Shown one piece after another: positions 16,050-26,166 of a stretch of DNA of 64,000 bases (position 1 is its first letter; the number at the start of each line of letters is the position of its first letter). The notes beneath the pieces are model-generated. The model had not been told where the DNA came from and did not search any database. It saw only the letters and a program-made list of their open reading frames with translations. Source of the stretch: Massilia aurea (GTDB lineage Bacteria > Pseudomonadota > Gammaproteobacteria > Burkholderiales > Burkholderiaceae_D); the NCBI RefSeq assembly GCF_024753205.1, contig NZ_JANUGZ010000004.1, positions 1 to 64,000 on the forward strand, written 5' to 3'. Position numbers and translations under genes: made by a program.

Positions 16050-16571
16050 CTAGAACGGAATGTCGTCATCCATATCCGAGAAGTTCGGGGCCGGCTTCGG
16101 CTGCGGACGTGCTGCCGGTGCCGGTGGCGCCTGGCGTGGCGCTTGCTGGCGTGGCTGCTGTGGCGCCGAGTAGTCGTCGTCCATGCCGCCACCGCCCATA
16201 CCGCCACCCATGCCGCCGCCGTCGCCGCCCATGCCCTGGCGACCGCCCAGCATCTGCATGTTTTCAGCGATGACGTCGGTTGCATAGCGCTCGATGCCGT
16301 CCTTGTCGGTGTACTTGCGGGTCTGCAAGCGGCCTTCGACGTAGACCGACGAACCTTTTTTCAGGTATTGCGCGACGATCTCGGCCAGGCGGCCGAAGAA
16401 CGAAATACGGTGCCACTCGGTCAGCTCTTTTTGCTCACCGGTGTTGCGGTCTTTGGATTTGTACGAGGTGGCGACCGCGATGTTCGCGATGGCGTCGCCG
16501 CTCGGCATGTAGCGCACTTCCGGGTCGCGGCCGAGGTTGCCGACGATGATGACCTTGTTAACTGATGCCAT
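16050..16571 (-). CDS. ssb: Single-stranded DNA-binding protein
   Basis: SSB coats single-stranded DNA in replication, recombination and repair. The N-terminal OB-fold ([40 protein letters not shown]) covers about residues 1-110. A glycine/proline/glutamine-rich linker leads to the acidic partner-binding tip DDDIPF. The length of 173 aa is normal. It is divergent from uvrA, an arrangement common in proteobacteria. The island begins just downstream of its stop and leaves the gene intact. Confidence 0.97.
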   Translation of the reverse strand: MASVNKVIIVGNLGRDPEVRYMPSGDAIANIAVATSYKSKDRNTGEQKELTEWHRISFFGRLAEIVAQYLKKGSSVYVEGRLQTRKYTDKDGIERYATDVIAENMQMLGGRQGMGGDGGGMGGGMGGGGMDDDYSAPQQPRQQAPRQAPPAPAARPQPKPAPNFSDMDDDIPF

Positions 16572-17040
16572 TTGATTACTCCTGCTGGGTATGATCAGCC
16601 CTGACTCTGCATGCTTCTAGGCGTCAGGGAACGTGGTGGTACAGCTCACTATTATGAGGCCGGCGCCCGGATTTGCCACAACAATTTGTTGAAATCCATC
16701 AGCCGTAACGCAGCGTCATCCCGTCGATTTTGTTGTCAATCCGACCTCGTCCATAGCTCAGCAGGGAAATTTATTTTGCGAATCTGAACGCTTTGTCATT
16801 GAACCGTTCAGAGGGCGACCCACATACGGCGGACATGTCGTTGTCCAGGCCATCGCGCCACCTGGATGCGCATGCCGATCCGGCAATGCGCACATTAGAA
16901 CCACTGGACAAATATACAGCCGTAACAAAAACCAGCTACACTAACGGGTTCTCCCCGATTGGCCCGCTGACCCGGTCGCTTAGCGTTCGCGGCTCCGCCA
17001 CGGTGGCCCACATAAACTAATAGAAAGTCTGCCCAACTTA
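16572..17040. other. Divergent ssb-uvrA promoter region
   Basis: A 469-bp gap with no ORF of substance. It must hold both promoters. The only clear regulatory word is the LexA-like box at 16904-16919. Confidence 0.6.
16904..16919. promoter_or_regulatory. Probable LexA (SOS) box for uvrA
   Basis: CTGGACAAATATACAG differs by one base from CTGT-N8-ACAG and has the AT-rich centre of LexA boxes. It lies about 120 bp ahead of uvrA, a classic SOS gene, and could also influence divergent ssb. Confidence 0.6.
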
Positions 17041-19902
17041 ATGGAAGAAATTCGCATTCGTGGTGCCCGCACGCACAATCTGAAGAACATCAACCTCGAC
17101 CTGCCGCGCAACAAGCTGATCGTGATCACGGGTTTGTCGGGCTCCGGCAAGTCGTCGCTCGCTTTCGATACCTTGTATGCCGAAGGCCAGCGCCGCTACG
17201 TCGAGTCGCTGTCGGCCTACGCGCGCCAGTTCCTGCAACTGATGGAAAAGCCCGATGTCGACCTGATCGAGGGCCTGTCCCCGGCGATTTCGATCGAGCA
17301 GAAGGCGACCTCGCACAATCCGCGCTCGACTGTCGGCACCGTTACCGAAATCCACGATTACCTGCGCCTGCTGTACGCGCGCGTCGGCACGCCGTATTGC
17401 CCGCAGCACCCGCACCATCCGCTGGCCGCGCAGACCGTGTCGCAGATGGTCGACTCGGTGCTGGCCATGCCGGAAGGCACCAAGCTGATGATCCTGGCGC
17501 CGGTCGTGGCCGGCCGCAAGGGCGAGCATGGCGATCTGTTCCTGGCAATGCAAGCCCAGGGCTTCGTGCGTTTCCGTATCGCCAGTGGCGTGGCTGCGGC
17601 CAAGATCTACGAGATCGACGAGCTGCCCAAGCTGAAGAAGACCGAGAAGCACACGATCGACGTCGTGATCGACCGCATCAAGGTCAATCCGGACATCAAG
17701 CAGCGCCTGGCCGAGAGTTTCGAAACTGCACTGCGCCTGGCCGATGGCCGCGCGGTTGCATACGAAATGGACACCGAGAACATGACGGTGTTCTCGAACA
17801 AGTTCGCCTGTAATGTCTGCGGCTACTCATTGCAAGAGCTGGAACCGCGCCTGTTCTCGTTCAATAACCCAATGGGCGCCTGTCAGGAATGCGATGGCCT
17901 GGGCCACATCGAATTCTTCGATCCGAAACGGGTCGTGGCCTTCCCGCACCTGTCGCTGGCGTCCGGCGCCGTGAAGGGCTGGGACCGCCGCAACCAGTTC
18001 TATTTCCAGATGCTGCAGAACCTGGCGTCGCACTACGATTTCGACCTCGACATACCGTTCGACAAATTGCCGGCGGCATCGCAGGATGCCGTGCTGTTTG
18101 GCTCGGGCAAGACAACGATCCCGTTCAGCTATGTGAACGAGCGCGGCCGCACCGTGATTCGCGAGCACACGTTCGAAGGCGTCGTCAACAACCTGCAGCG
18201 CCGCTATCGCGAAACCGATTCGATGGCCGTCAAGGAAGAGCTGGCGAAGTTCATCAACGAGAAGAAGTGCCCGTCGTGCGAAGGCGCGCGTCTGCGCACC
18301 GAAGCGCGGTACGTGAAAATCGGTCAGGGCGCCCAGCAGCGCGCGATCTATGAAGTGTCCGATAAGCCGCTGCGCGATACGCTCGAGTTCTTCGAAACGC
18401 TCGAACTGACCGGCGCCAAGAAGGACATCGCCGAGCGCGTGATCAAAGAGATCATTTCGCGCCTCAAGTTCCTGAACAACGTGGGTCTGGATTACCTGTC
18501 GCTCGACCGCAGCGCGGACACCTTGTCCGGCGGCGAAGCGCAGCGTATTCGTCTGGCGTCGCAGATCGGCTCGGGCCTGACGGGCGTCATGTACGTGCTC
18601 GACGAGCCGTCGATCGGCCTGCACCAGCGCGACAACGATCGCCTGATCGCGACACTGAAACACCTGCGCGACATCGGCAACAGCGTGCTGGTCGTCGAGC
18701 ACGACGAAGACGCGATCCGCACCGCCGACTACATCGTCGACATGGGGCCGGGCGCGGGCGTGCACGGCGGGCAGATCATCGCCGAAGGCACGCTCGAGCA
18801 GATCATGAAGAACGAGCACTCGGTCACGGCCCAGTACCTCGACGGTCGGCGCCGGATCGAAGTGCCGAAGAAGCGCACCAAGGCCGATCCGGCGCGCCAG
18901 CTGGTGATCACGGGCGCCAAGGGCAATAACCTGAAGGATGTGACTCTGACGCTGCCGGTGGGCTTGATGACCTGCATCTCTGGCGTCTCGGGGTCGGGCA
19001 AGTCGACCCTGATCAACGACACGCTGTACCCGGCGCTGTCGCGTCACCTGTACGGCTCGCAGACCGAACCGGCCGAGCACACGTCGATCCACGGCCTGGA
19101 ACACTTCGACAAGGTGATCTCGGTCGACCAGGCGCCGATCGGCCGCACCCCGCGCTCGAATCCGGCGACGTACACGGGCCTGTTCACACCGATCCGCGAT
19201 CTGTTCTCGACGGTGCCGACGGCCAAGGAACGCGGCTACAGCGCGGGCCGCTTCTCGTTCAACGTCAAGGGCGGACGCTGCGAAGCGTGCCAGGGCGATG
19301 GCGTGATCAAGGTCGAGATGCACTTCCTGCCGGACGTGTACGTGCCGTGCGATGTCTGTCACGGCAAGCGCTACAACCGCGAAACGCTGGAAGTCAATTA
19401 CAAGGGCAAGAACATCACCGAGGTGCTGGAACTGACCGTCGAGGATGCGCACGAGTTCTTCAAGCCAGTGCCGGTGATTGCGCGCAAGCTGCAAACGCTG
19501 CTGGACGTGGGCCTCGGCTACATCAAACTGGGGCAGAGTGCGACGACCTTGTCGGGCGGCGAAGCGCAGCGCGTCAAGCTCTCGCTCGAGCTGTCCAAGC
19601 GCGACACGGGCCGCACGCTGTATATCCTGGATGAGCCGACGACCGGCCTGCACTTTGCCGACATCGACCTGCTGCTGAAGGTGATCCATCGCCTGCGCGA
19701 CCAGGGCAATACGCTGGCGATCATCGAGCACAACCTGGACGTCATCAAGACGGCCGACTGGGTAGTCGACCTGGGGCCGGAAGGCGGCGCCGGCGGCGGC
19801 GTCATCGTGGCAACGGGTACGCCGGAAGACGTGGCCAAGAACAAGGGCAGCGCCACCGGCAAGTATCTGAAGCCGTTGTTGAAGGCACCGGCGAAGGCTT
19901 AA
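17041..19902 (+). CDS. uvrA: Excinuclease ABC subunit A
   Basis: The damage-recognition ATPase of nucleotide excision repair, 953 aa, which loads UvrB on distorted DNA. It has two ABC modules: Walker [13 protein letters not shown] (about residues 31-42) and [12 protein letters not shown] (about 654-665), each with a signature LSGGEAQR. It also has the zinc-finger pairs CNVCGYS...CQECDG and CEACQGDG...CDVCHGK. Length and N-terminus ([20 protein letters not shown]) are typical. The likely regulator is LexA through the upstream box. Long ORFs on the opposite strand are GC-codon shadows. Confidence 0.98.
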   Translation: MEEIRIRGARTHNLKNINLDLPRNKLIVITGLSGSGKSSLAFDTLYAEGQRRYVESLSAYARQFLQLMEKPDVDLIEGLSPAISIEQKATSHNPRSTVGTVTEIHDYLRLLYARVGTPYCPQHPHHPLAAQTVSQMVDSVLAMPEGTKLMILAPVVAGRKGEHGDLFLAMQAQGFVRFRIASGVAAAKIYEIDELPKLKKTEKHTIDVVIDRIKVNPDIKQRLAESFETALRLADGRAVAYEMDTENMTVFSNKFACNVCGYSLQELEPRLFSFNNPMGACQECDGLGHIEFFDPKRVVAFPHLSLASGAVKGWDRRNQFYFQMLQNLASHYDFDLDIPFDKLPAASQDAVLFGSGKTTIPFSYVNERGRTVIREHTFEGVVNNLQRRYRETDSMAVKEELAKFINEKKCPSCEGARLRTEARYVKIGQGAQQRAIYEVSDKPLRDTLEFFETLELTGAKKDIAERVIKEIISRLKFLNNVGLDYLSLDRSADTLSGGEAQRIRLASQIGSGLTGVMYVLDEPSIGLHQRDNDRLIATLKHLRDIGNSVLVVEHDEDAIRTADYIVDMGPGAGVHGGQIIAEGTLEQIMKNEHSVTAQYLDGRRRIEVPKKRTKADPARQLVITGAKGNNLKDVTLTLPVGLMTCISGVSGSGKSTLINDTLYPALSRHLYGSQTEPAEHTSIHGLEHFDKVISVDQAPIGRTPRSNPATYTGLFTPIRDLFSTVPTAKERGYSAGRFSFNVKGGRCEACQGDGVIKVEMHFLPDVYVPCDVCHGKRYNRETLEVNYKGKNITEVLELTVEDAHEFFKPVPVIARKLQTLLDVGLGYIKLGQSATTLSGGEAQRVKLSLELSKRDTGRTLYILDEPTTGLHFADIDLLLKVIHRLRDQGNTLAIIEHNLDVIKTADWVVDLGPEGGAGGGVIVATGTPEDVAKNKGSATGKYLKPLLKAPAKA

Positions 19903-19929
19903 CACGCCGCTTCAGGCAGCACGATCAGA

Positions 19930-19999
19930 CAGGGGCAACGCCAGCTGGCGCTGCCCCTGTTTTTTAGGTTTTCACCGTCGCGAAGACGACGCCACCCCC
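19930..19999. repeat. Terminator block, copy A (downstream of uvrA)
   Basis: Hairpin AGGGGCAACGCCAG/CTGGCGCTGCCCCT (19931-19958) plus a U-run is the intrinsic terminator of uvrA. It is followed by TTTTCACCGTCGCGAAGACG (19969-19988). The whole block recurs at 20216-20288. Confidence 0.8.
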
Positions 20000-20008
20000 T
20001 CCATCAGT

Positions 20009-20171
20009 CGTAGGGTGGACGGGTTCCCCGTCCACGCGGTGATGGTTGGCCGAAAGATCATCCGACAAGATCATGGCACCGTGAGCGATCTTGATTGGCA
20101 ACGGGATCGTCCGGCGCGATTGCAGCACTGCTGACGATCACCGCGTGGACGGCCGAGCCGTCCACCCTACG
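20009..20171. repeat. Inverted pair of REP-like palindromes
   Basis: The unit GTAGGGTGGACGG-N-CCGTCCACGCGGTGAT occurs at about 20009-20043 and, inverted, at 20137-20171. Each unit is itself a hairpin. The same unit occurs as a close head-to-head pair at 41872-41934. This resembles bacterial interspersed mosaic elements. Confidence 0.8.
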
Positions 20172-20215
20172 CCAACAGGCCACATCAGGGCAGCGCCAAC
20201 AATCCACAAATGAAT

Positions 20216-20288
20216 CAGGGGCAGCGCCACCGGCGCTGCCCCTGTTCTTTTTTTATATTTTCACCGTCGCGAAGACGGCGCCTCCCCC
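20216..20288. repeat. Terminator block, copy B
   Basis: The perfect 12-bp stem AGGGGCAGCGCC/GGCGCTGCCCCT (20217-20243), a run of Ts, and then TTTTCACCGTCGCGAAGACG again. It repeats block A in the same orientation. From its position it can end transcription of uvrA read-through, and the stem alone could serve pckG coming from the right. Confidence 0.8.
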
Positions 20289-20310
20289 ACCAGGCAGTTC
20301 GAGCTTAAGC

Positions 20311-22176
20311 TCAAGCAGCCAGTTGTTTCTCCAGCCGATCACGCGTGGCCACCAGCTCTTGCGGCAGGTGGTAGGCCAGCTTCTCGAACAGCTCGGTATG
20401 CAGTTTCAGTTCTTCGCGCCAGGCGTCCTTGTCGATCGACGTGATCTGCGCAAATTGCTGCTCGCTGAAGTCAACGCCTTCCCAGTTCAGGTCGGCGTAG
20501 TTCGGCGTGGTGCCGAACAGGTGCTCGGTGCCGCCGGTGGCGCCGGCAGTGCGGTCCAGGATCCACTTCAGCACGCGCATATTATCACCGTAACCTGGCC
20601 ACACGAAGTTGCCCTGTGCATCGGTGCGGAACCAGTTGACGCAGAAGATCTTTGGCAATGCTGCCGGATCGATTGCTTCGACCTTCTTGCCCAGATCGAG
20701 CCAGTGCTGGAAGTAGTCGCTCATGTTGTAGCCGATGAATGGCAGCATCGCGAATGGATCGCGGCGCACGACGCCCATCTGGCCGGCAGCGGCGGCGGTG
20801 GTTTCGGAACCCATCGCGGCGGCCATGTAGACGCCTTCCACCCAGTCGCGCGCTTCGGTCACCAGCGGCACGGTCGTCGAACGACGGCCACCGAAGATGA
20901 ACGACGAGATCGGTACGCCGGCAGGATCGTCCCAGGCTGCATCGATCACCGGATTCTGCGTTGCGGCGACCGTGAAGCGCGCGTTCGGATGCGCCGCCTT
21001 GGTGCCCGATGCCGGCGTCCAGTCCTTGCCCTGCCAGTCGATCAGGTGGGCCGGTGCTTCTTTCGTCATGCCTTCCCACCAGACGTCGCCGTCGTCGGTC
21101 AGCGCGACGTTGGTGAAGATGACGTTTTCACGCAGCGAAGCCATGCAGTTCGGATTGGTCTTGTCGTTGGTGCCCGGGGCAACACCAAAGTAGCCAGCTT
21201 CCGGGTTGATGGCGACCAGCTTGCCATCGGCGCCCGGCTTGATCCAGGCGATGTCGTCGCCGATGGTCGTGACTTTCCAGCCGTCGAATGCCTGTGGCGG
21301 GATCAGCATTGCGAAGTTGGTCTTGCCGCAGGCCGACGGGAACGCGGCGGCGATGTATTTCTTGTCGCCTTGTGGCGATTCGACGCCCAGAATCAGCATG
21401 TGTTCGGCCAGCCAGCCGGTGCCGCCCTGCTGCGCCTCTTGATAGCCCATGTTCGAGGCGATGCGCAGCGCGAAGCACTTCTTGCCCAGCAGCGCATTGC
21501 CGCCGTAGCCGGAACCGAACGACCAGATTTCGCGGGTGTCCGGATAGTGGACAATGTACTTGGTGGCATTGCATGGCCATGCGACATCGGCCTGGCCATC
21601 GACCAGCGGCATGCCAACCGAGTGCACGCATGGCACGAAGTCGCCATCCTGGCCCAGCACGTCGTACACGGCGCGGCCCATGCGCGTCATGATGCGCATG
21701 TTGACGGCGACGTACGGCGAGTCGGACAGTTCGACGCCGATGTGGGCGATTGGCGAACCGAGCGGGCCCATCGAGAACGGGACGACGTACAGCGTGCGGC
21801 CGGTCATGCAACCGTCGAACAGGCCGTGCAGCGTCTGGCGCATTTCGGCCGGTTCCATCCAGTTGTTGGTCGGGCCGGCTTCTTCTTTCGTGGCCGAGCA
21901 GATGTAGGTGCGGTCTTCAACGCGCGCCACGTCCGACGGATCGGACCAGGCCAGGTAGGAATTCGGACGCTTGGCCGGATTCAGCTTTTTCATCGTGCCT
22001 GCAGCAACCATCTCGGCGCACAGGCGGTCGTATTCGTCTTCCGAACCGTCGCACCAGTAAATGCTGTCAGGCTTGGTCAGCGCAGCAATCTCAGCCACCC
22101 AATTGATGAGTTTTTGATGTTTGATGTAAGCTGGGACGTTCAGTGCGGCGACGCCGCCCATCACGGGTTGGTTCAT
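20311..22176 (-). CDS. pckG: Phosphoenolpyruvate carboxykinase, GTP-dependent
   Basis: Converts oxaloacetate plus GTP to phosphoenolpyruvate, the entry to gluconeogenesis; cytosolic. It has the GTP-PEPCK P-loop with active-site Cys ([13 protein letters not shown]), the metal-site region [15 protein letters not shown], and the length of this class (621 aa). The start is placed at ATG 22176, preceded by a perfect GGAGGT 6 bp away, giving [20 protein letters not shown]; the frame is open 7 codons further. It is convergent with uvrA across a repeat-filled gap. Confidence 0.97.
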   Translation of the reverse strand: MNQPVMGGVAALNVPAYIKHQKLINWVAEIAALTKPDSIYWCDGSEDEYDRLCAEMVAAGTMKKLNPAKRPNSYLAWSDPSDVARVEDRTYICSATKEEAGPTNNWMEPAEMRQTLHGLFDGCMTGRTLYVVPFSMGPLGSPIAHIGVELSDSPYVAVNMRIMTRMGRAVYDVLGQDGDFVPCVHSVGMPLVDGQADVAWPCNATKYIVHYPDTREIWSFGSGYGGNALLGKKCFALRIASNMGYQEAQQGGTGWLAEHMLILGVESPQGDKKYIAAAFPSACGKTNFAMLIPPQAFDGWKVTTIGDDIAWIKPGADGKLVAINPEAGYFGVAPGTNDKTNPNCMASLRENVIFTNVALTDDGDVWWEGMTKEAPAHLIDWQGKDWTPASGTKAAHPNARFTVAATQNPVIDAAWDDPAGVPISSFIFGGRRSTTVPLVTEARDWVEGVYMAAAMGSETTAAAAGQMGVVRRDPFAMLPFIGYNMSDYFQHWLDLGKKVEAIDPAALPKIFCVNWFRTDAQGNFVWPGYGDNMRVLKWILDRTAGATGGTEHLFGTTPNYADLNWEGVDFSEQQFAQITSIDKDAWREELKLHTELFEKLAYHLPQELVATRDRLEKQLAA

Positions 22177-22533
22177 GGGGATACCTCCAAATGCCAATTA
22201 AGAATTCGGGTGGACCGTTACCTTGCATCGTCTTCGGCCGGGGCGCCCTGCGGTCGATCACGACGTTGGGCAAGCACTCTGCGGCAGAAGCAGGAATCAA
22301 CACTTGACGATACAGCGGGCAGGTCGGCAGCTTCGATTGAAGCCTTGCGGTGCGTCTCGTGAGCACCGTTGGATACGTGTCATTCGCTTAAGTTCTGCGC
22401 CGATTGTACACCCGCAAAACAGCGTTTCGACGGCTTTCACTACAAAAAAGTAGGAAAGATGCCCGACTAATGTAGTAGGCTATTTGGGCATTTGCCCTAT
22501 CGTGTTATTTGTTTACAGGCAGATCATACAATT
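22177..22533. other. Divergent pckG / dehydrogenase promoter region
   Basis: About 350 bp carrying the pckG ribosome site (22183-22188) and presumably promoters for both directions. I see no confident operator or other gene. Confidence 0.5.
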
Positions 22534-23538
22534 GTGACAACACCACTGAAAATCGCGATTCTTGATGATTATCAAGATGCTGCACGGCGTCTCGCGTGCT
22601 ATCCCCTGCTCGATGGCCACGAGGTCAAGGTCTTCCAAAGCTCGACCCGCGGCCTGGGCCAGCTTGCCATCCGGCTGGCGCCGTTCGATGCGCTGGTCCT
22701 GATCCGCGAACGCACCGCCTTCCCTGCGGCCCTGCTGGCCAAGCTGCCCAACCTGAAACTGATTTCGCAAACCGGCAAGGTCAGCGGCCATATCGACGTC
22801 GCCGCCGCAACCGCGCGCGGCATCGCGATTGCCGAGGGCGTCGGCTCACCGATTGCACCGGCGGAATTGACGTGGGCGTTGATCATGGCGGCCAGCCGCA
22901 AGATCGTGCCGTACGCCACCAATCTGAAAGAAGGACTGTGGCAGACGGCCTCGACCAATCCGGTGCTCAACGGCGTGGGCCGCGTGCTGCACGGCCGCAC
23001 GCTCGGGCTCTGGAGTTACGGCAAGATCGGCAAGCTGGTGGCCGGCTATGCGCGCGCGTTCGGGATGCGCGTGGTGGTGTGGGGCAGCGAAGCGAGCCGG
23101 CAGGCAGCAGTCGCCGATGGCTTTGAAGTGGCGCCGTCGCGCGAGACGCTGTTCGAGATGGCTGATGTGCTGAGCCTGCATTTGCGCCTGGCTGAATCGA
23201 CCCGTGGCATCGTCACGGCAAGCGATCTGGCGCGGATGAAACCGGACGCGCTGTTCGTCAACACCAGCCGCGCCGAACTGGTGGCCGAGGGCGCGCTGGA
23301 AAGCGCCTTGAAGAAAGGCCATCCGGGCATGGCAGCGCTGGACGTGTTCACCAACGAGCCACTGGGACCGGACTCACCGTTGCTGCGCATCCCGACCGTG
23401 CTGGCGACACCCCACATCGGCTACGTCGAGCAGGACAGTTACGAGTTGTATTTCAGCGCGGCGTTCGAGAATATCGTGCAGTTCGCGCAGGGTACGCCGA
23501 CCAATATTCTCAATCCAGAAGCATTGGGCAAGCGGTAA
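22534..23538 (+). CDS. D-isomer-specific 2-hydroxyacid dehydrogenase
   Basis: An NAD(P)-dependent oxidoreductase of the SerA/hydroxypyruvate-reductase superfamily; the substrate is not predictable. The cofactor domain is central (RTLGLWSYGKIGKLVAGYAR). The catalytic Arg (NTSRAELV), Glu (TNEPLGPDSPLL) and His (TPHIGYVE) are present. The nucleotide-binding glycine pattern is GLWSYGKIG rather than strict GxGxxG. There are no ACT domains. GTG at 22534 (MTTPLKIAILDDYQDAARRL) fits the family N-terminus best; ATG 22492 would add 14 residues. It stands alone, followed by an inverted repeat pair. Confidence 0.85.
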   Translation: MTTPLKIAILDDYQDAARRLACYPLLDGHEVKVFQSSTRGLGQLAIRLAPFDALVLIRERTAFPAALLAKLPNLKLISQTGKVSGHIDVAAATARGIAIAEGVGSPIAPAELTWALIMAASRKIVPYATNLKEGLWQTASTNPVLNGVGRVLHGRTLGLWSYGKIGKLVAGYARAFGMRVVVWGSEASRQAAVADGFEVAPSRETLFEMADVLSLHLRLAESTRGIVTASDLARMKPDALFVNTSRAELVAEGALESALKKGHPGMAALDVFTNEPLGPDSPLLRIPTVLATPHIGYVEQDSYELYFSAAFENIVQFAQGTPTNILNPEALGKR

Positions 23539-23583
23539 GCAAACCGTGGCACTGCGTTGGACTGGTGTGGGATGCGGGCTGAC

Positions 23584-23696
23584 TTGGGTTCCAGCCTTCG
23601 CTGGAACGACGTTCATCGGTAGCAGGCCAAACCGCGCGATTGCATCCATTCCCCGCTACCAGCAGCACGTCGTTCCAGCGCAGGCTGGAACCCAAG
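23584..23696. repeat. Inverted pair of 28-bp palindromic repeats
   Basis: The unit TTGGGTTCCAGC-N6-GCTGGAACGACG (23584-23611) recurs inverted at 23668-23696 with one or two changes. Each is a hairpin, and the pair can also fold together. It lies between two convergent genes and looks like a dispersed REP-type family different from the one at 20.0 and 41.9 kb. Confidence 0.8.
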
Positions 23697-23716
23697 CCTG
23701 ATGCAAAGGCGCAAAC

Positions 23717-24472
23717 TCAGCGCAGCTCCGGCTCTCCCCTGATATTGATTTTGGGCGCCGGCAGCACATGCGTGCCGGTCCAGAGGCCGGCCCAGCCCGG
23801 CGGCCAACCGATATCCGGCCCGGCATAGGGTTTGAGGCCCGCGCGCACCGGGACGATCGGCACCGGTGGCGCTTCGATCAGGCCGCCACCCGGTGGCCGC
23901 TCCATGTTCAGGCTATACATATAGCCAGGCAGCAGCAGGTCGCATGCCTGCGCGAACCACGCCGTGTGATCTTCGTCGCGGCCCAGCGCCTCGGCCAATC
24001 CTTGCGGATCGAACTTGGCCAGTGCATGGATCAGCTCATCGGTGCTCGCGCCCGGCACATCGTTCCAACCCATCACGGGATTGTTGTTGTACTCGGCGCC
24101 CGAGCCATACCAGCCTTCGCGCCAGGTGCGCTGCATCCAGTTGCGCGGCCCCGTGAACAGGTGCCAGCGCCAGTGCAGGCCGGACGGCTTGGGCCACGAG
24201 TACAGATACAGTTTCTGGTAACCGGCCTCGTGCAGCGCGCGCACGACGGCCATCAGGCGCGCGTGCGGCATGCGGTCGGGCGGAGCGCGCCGGAACAGGA
24301 TCGGCTCGCCGTCGGCGTGCTGCACCTCGTCGTTCGACAGGTTCAGGTCTTGCGCGCGCGACTCGTTGCCGAAGCGCGCCGACACCCATCCGGTGAGCAG
24401 GTTGACATGCGTGATCACGCCATAGCCGCGATGGCGCTGGAAGATCACGGTTCCGGGGGCAACTGCTTTCAT
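23717..24472 (-). CDS. Hypothetical protein, 251 aa
   Basis: I do not recognise this family. The N-terminus (AVAPGTVIFQRHRGYGVITH, then VNLLTGWVSARFG) reads like a small SH3/Tudor-type beta-barrel of the kind found at the start of transcription-coupling factors. The middle is rich in Trp and aromatic residues (WRWHLFTGPRNWMQRTWREG), and the C-terminal quarter is Pro/Gly-rich. No signal peptide or membrane segment is seen. It is divergent from the asparaginase-domain gene with a 145-bp gap. Good codon bias supports a real gene. Confidence 0.65.
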   Translation of the reverse strand: MKAVAPGTVIFQRHRGYGVITHVNLLTGWVSARFGNESRAQDLNLSNDEVQHADGEPILFRRAPPDRMPHARLMAVVRALHEAGYQKLYLYSWPKPSGLHWRWHLFTGPRNWMQRTWREGWYGSGAEYNNNPVMGWNDVPGASTDELIHALAKFDPQGLAEALGRDEDHTAWFAQACDLLLPGYMYSLNMERPPGGGLIEAPPVPIVPVRAGLKPYAGPDIGWPPGWAGLWTGTHVLPAPKINIRGEPELR

Positions 24473-24617
24473 GGCAAATATGGAAATAGACAGGAGAAAA
24501 GGAAAACGATGGGGGAAGTACTCATCCGATCCGGACGATTCTAGCGCAGTCGCCTGGAGATCGCCCGTGGTTTGGCGATATCATGAGGACCTTTTTTCAG
24601 CGAGTGGATAAACCAAC

Positions 24618-25103
24618 ATGACTTTGCGACTCATCGCCACCGGCGGCACTTTTGACAAGCATTACAACGAACTCAATGGCGTGCTGGGTTTTGCCGAAAG
24701 CCATTTACCAGAGGTCATCAAGCGCAGCCGCATGACGGTGCCGGTGGCGCTCGACGTGCTGCCGCTGCTCGATTCGCTCGAGATGGGCGACGCCGACCGC
24801 GAGCGTGTGCTGGCGACGTGCCGGGCCGCATCCGAGAAGGCCATCGTGATCGTGCACGGCACCGACACGATGCGCGAGACGGCCGCCGTGCTGGGTGCAG
24901 CGAGCCTCGACCAGACCATCGTGCTGACCGGCGCCATGATCCCGTATGCGATCGCCAATTCCGACGCGCTGTTCAATCTGGGCTTTGCCTGTGGCGTCGC
25001 ACAAGTGCTGCCGGCCGGCGTCTACGTGGCGATGAACGGTCAGGTGTTCCCTTGGGATAACGTGACCAAGAACCGCAGCGCCGGCGTGTTCCAGGAATTA
25101 TAA
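24618..25103 (+). CDS. Short asparaginase-domain protein, 161 aa
   Basis: It has the two hallmark threonine motifs of L-asparaginases: IATGGTFDK (about residues 6-14) and VHGTDTMRETA (about residues 79-89), plus LTGAMIP. It is half the normal 320-350 aa and ends soon after GVYVAMNGQVFPWDNVTKN, so only the N-terminal catalytic domain is present. Stand-alone domains of this size are known in proteobacteria. Whether it hydrolyses asparagine or glutamine or a nucleotide-like amide is unknown. Ending at a normal terminator, it does not look truncated. Confidence 0.85.
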   Translation: MTLRLIATGGTFDKHYNELNGVLGFAESHLPEVIKRSRMTVPVALDVLPLLDSLEMGDADRERVLATCRAASEKAIVIVHGTDTMRETAAVLGAASLDQTIVLTGAMIPYAIANSDALFNLGFACGVAQVLPAGVYVAMNGQVFPWDNVTKNRSAGVFQEL

Positions 25104-25122
25104 AGAGAAACGAAAAACGAAA

Positions 25123-25149
25123 AACGGCCGGACACCATGCCCGGCCGTT
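25123..25149. terminator. Convergent terminator between the asparaginase-domain gene and rdgC
   Basis: AACGGCCGG (25123-25131), a 9-nt loop, and CCGGCCGTT (25141-25149), with an A-rich left flank that gives a U-run for the leftward gene. It lies between the two convergent stop codons. Confidence 0.75.
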
Positions 25150-25194
25150 CTCTCCACCGGCGCCTTGCTCAGGCGCCGTGTGTCTGACGCCTGA

Positions 25195-26091
25195 TTACGC
25201 CTTGGCTTCGCCGCCCAGCGCTTCGACAATATCAGCCAGCATCTTCGACAGCTCGCCCGTCATCAGGACGATATCGTTGTCGAAACGTTCGTCGTCGTTG
25301 TGGGTCGCGCTTTCGCCTTCCTTGATCACGTCCAGCGGCTTGATGCCCTTGATCGCCAGCGACTCGGTCAGCACGAAGCTGACGCGGTCGTTCCAGGTCA
25401 TGGCCAGGCGCGTGCACTGCTTGCCGGCGGCGATGTGGCGGCGGATGTCGTCCGGTTCCAGCGTGTGCTTCACGTAGCGCACTGCAGCGCGGCTCTCGCC
25501 GGTGGCGCGCAGTTCGGTGTCCTGGTCGATCGTGAAGCCGTACGGCGCTTCATCGGCTTCGAGCCAGCCGGTCATCACGGCCACCGGCGAGCGCTGCACA
25601 CGGAGCGATTCCAGCGGCATCTTGTCGACGGCCTTGAGCAGCAGCTTGACGACGTCGTCGGCCTTGGCCGGGCTGGCCGCATCGACCACGAGCCAGCCAT
25701 TGACCGGGTCGATCCAGGTCCAGACATTGCTGCGCAGCGTGAAGGCGCGCGGCAGCAGTTCGTCGGCCACGCGCTCTTTCAGTTCCTTCATGGCTTTTTT
25801 GCCTGGCGGGAAGCCCTGCGCTTCTTCCATCTCGGCCGCCTTGGCCTTGGCCACCTGGTTGATGACCGATGCCGGCAGCAATTTCTTTTCGGTGCCCAGC
25901 ATGATCAGCATCTGCTTGTTCACGACATGGACCAGGCCGCCGTTAGGGCGCGGCGCATCCCAGCCCTGGCGCAGCAATTCATTGCTGTTGGCAGGCACGA
26001 AGCTGCCCGGCTCGAGGGCCTTTTCCAGCTGTTCAGGGGTGTAGGCCCAAGGGGCCGGCAGGCGGTAGATCTGGAGATTCTTGAACCACAT
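25195..26091 (-). CDS. rdgC: Recombination-associated protein RdgC
   Basis: A nucleoid-associated ring-forming DNA-binding protein that modulates RecA activity. The opening [20 protein letters not shown] and the blocks [20 protein letters not shown] and [20 protein letters not shown] are typical, and the length of 298 aa is standard. It stands downstream of the SOS gene dinB in the same direction, with a gap of 75 bp, so read-through is possible. Confidence 0.97.
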   Translation of the reverse strand: MWFKNLQIYRLPAPWAYTPEQLEKALEPGSFVPANSNELLRQGWDAPRPNGGLVHVVNKQMLIMLGTEKKLLPASVINQVAKAKAAEMEEAQGFPPGKKAMKELKERVADELLPRAFTLRSNVWTWIDPVNGWLVVDAASPAKADDVVKLLLKAVDKMPLESLRVQRSPVAVMTGWLEADEAPYGFTIDQDTELRATGESRAAVRYVKHTLEPDDIRRHIAAGKQCTRLAMTWNDRVSFVLTESLAIKGIKPLDVIKEGESATHNDDERFDNDIVLMTGELSKMLADIVEALGGEAKA

Positions 26092-26166
26092 AGGCTTAAT
26101 CCGATTGTTTCACTAATACAAGGGAACGACATTCTACGCTGCACAGCAGCCGCAGCGTCAAAAATG

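Noticed and set aside
17827-19905. 692-codon open frame opposite uvrA
   Set aside because: It mirrors uvrA codons in GC-rich DNA, is rich in Arg, Gln and Val without family motifs, and the uvrA frame is certain. The same applies to long frames opposite or beside pckG, the subtilisins, the TonB receptor, ygiQ, the M3 peptidases, rep, priA and the SNF2 gene.
19930-20288. CRISPR array
   Set aside because: Only two direct copies of a terminator block with palindromes between; no regular short repeat-spacer pattern and no cas genes anywhere in the window.
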